Assembly: GCA_046726955.1 (NCBI GenBank)
Contig: JBKPBQ010000047.1
Coordinates: 1-12,201, forward strand
Length of the DNA: 12,201 nucleotides
DNA from: CAVPGH01 sp046726955
GTDB taxonomy: Bacteria; Acidobacteriota; Vicinamibacteria; Fen-336
Direction of reading: 5' to 3'
The position numbers and the translations under genes were made by a program. This document shows, in pieces, positions 12,026-12,201 of the stretch; positions within the stretch are counted from its first letter, which is position 1, and each line of letters starts with the position of its first letter. The notes under the pieces are model-generated. The model saw only the letters and a list, made by a program, of their open reading frames with translations. It searched no databases and was not told the DNA's origin.

Positions 12026-12201
12026 AACTGCCGACGAAGATCGGCCGCTACGAGATCCAGCGTACATGTCGCCGGAGCAGATGGACGGAGCCGCTCTCGA
12101 CGCCCGGAGCGACCTCTTCTCGCTCGGAGCCGTCCTCTACGAGCTGGTGACGGGCCAGAAGGCGTTCGGCGGCCCGGACCTGCCGACGATCGTCAAGAAG
12201 C
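12022..12201 (+). pseudogene. Ser/Thr protein kinase (PknB type) with core of kinase domain deleted and frame shifted; runs off the window
   Basis: The ATG at 12022 opens MKLPTKIGRYEIQ, the usual first strand of PknB-like kinases (GRYEI leading to the Gly loop). Instead of the Gly loop, DNA from 12060 read in another frame gives AYMSPEQ, then ALDARSDLFSLGAVLYELVTGQKAFGG and on to the window end: the end of the activation segment (usual form GTPxYMSPEQ) and the D-x-x-S-LG helix. The Gly loop, the ATP-binding Lys, helix C, the HRD catalytic loop and DFG, normally some 150 residues, are all absent. The joint falls in CCAGCG (12057-12062), which reads correctly on both sides. Stop-free continuation of the second frame suggests the rest of the kinase lies to the right. 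It could be a real deletion allele or an assembly collapse; as it stands no active kinase can be made. Confidence 0.75.

Overview
This is a high-GC bacterial chromosomal window with roughly 70% G+C by eye and strongly GC-ending codons. Several features suggest a soil or sediment bacterium, perhaps an acidobacterium-like lineage: long Pro-Thr stalks, tandem helix-hairpin-helix exported proteins, PknB-type Ser/Thr kinases and a soluble PAS hybrid histidine kinase. This assignment rests on general impression only, because the window contains no rRNA or other phylogenetic marker. I see no tRNA, rRNA, CRISPR array, integrase or insertion sequence.

Left part (1-5034). The window opens inside a membrane protein with a C-terminal DUF4129 domain (+ strand). 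It runs tail to tail into a leftward pair: a YjhG/YagF-type sugar-acid dehydratase (IlvD/Edd family) and, upstream of it, a LarA-like (DUF2088) protein of the nickel-pincer racemase/epimerase superfamily. The two lie 50 nt apart and share a candidate extended -10 promoter at 4407-4436. Together they look like a small pathway that epimerises and then dehydrates a sugar acid or other 2-hydroxy acid. This is the most interesting metabolic idea in the window. Upstream of the pair, on the same strand, is a small calycin-like protein of unknown function.

Middle (5095-7694). An AraC-family regulator follows a large exported protein at a spacing of only 14 nt, most of which is a perfect 14-bp palindrome. 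The exported protein has a signal peptide, a Cys-containing N-terminal domain, a hydrophobic segment, a 75-residue Pro-rich stalk built on a hexanucleotide repeat, an InlB-B-repeat-like module and a C-terminal beta-rich domain. All five complete leftward genes (7505 to 1066) could be read together, although a hairpin after 4480 and the promoter at 4407-4436 suggest that the dehydratase pair can be expressed separately. A 189-nt divergent intergenic region separates the leftward block from the rightward one.

Right part (7695-12201). Four rightward genes follow: a PAS-HisKA-HATPase-REC hybrid histidine kinase, a PYROXD2/phytoene-desaturase-like FAD oxidoreductase, an exported protein with two almost identical ComEA-type helix-hairpin-helix domains, and a Ser/Thr protein kinase. 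The kinase as it stands lacks the core of its catalytic domain: its first 13 residues are joined out of frame to the activation-segment/APE region through a 6-bp sequence that fits both sides. The preceding helix-hairpin-helix gene also appears to have lost its original stop, since its last ~50 codons have non-coding base usage. The right edge is therefore either decaying or misassembled.
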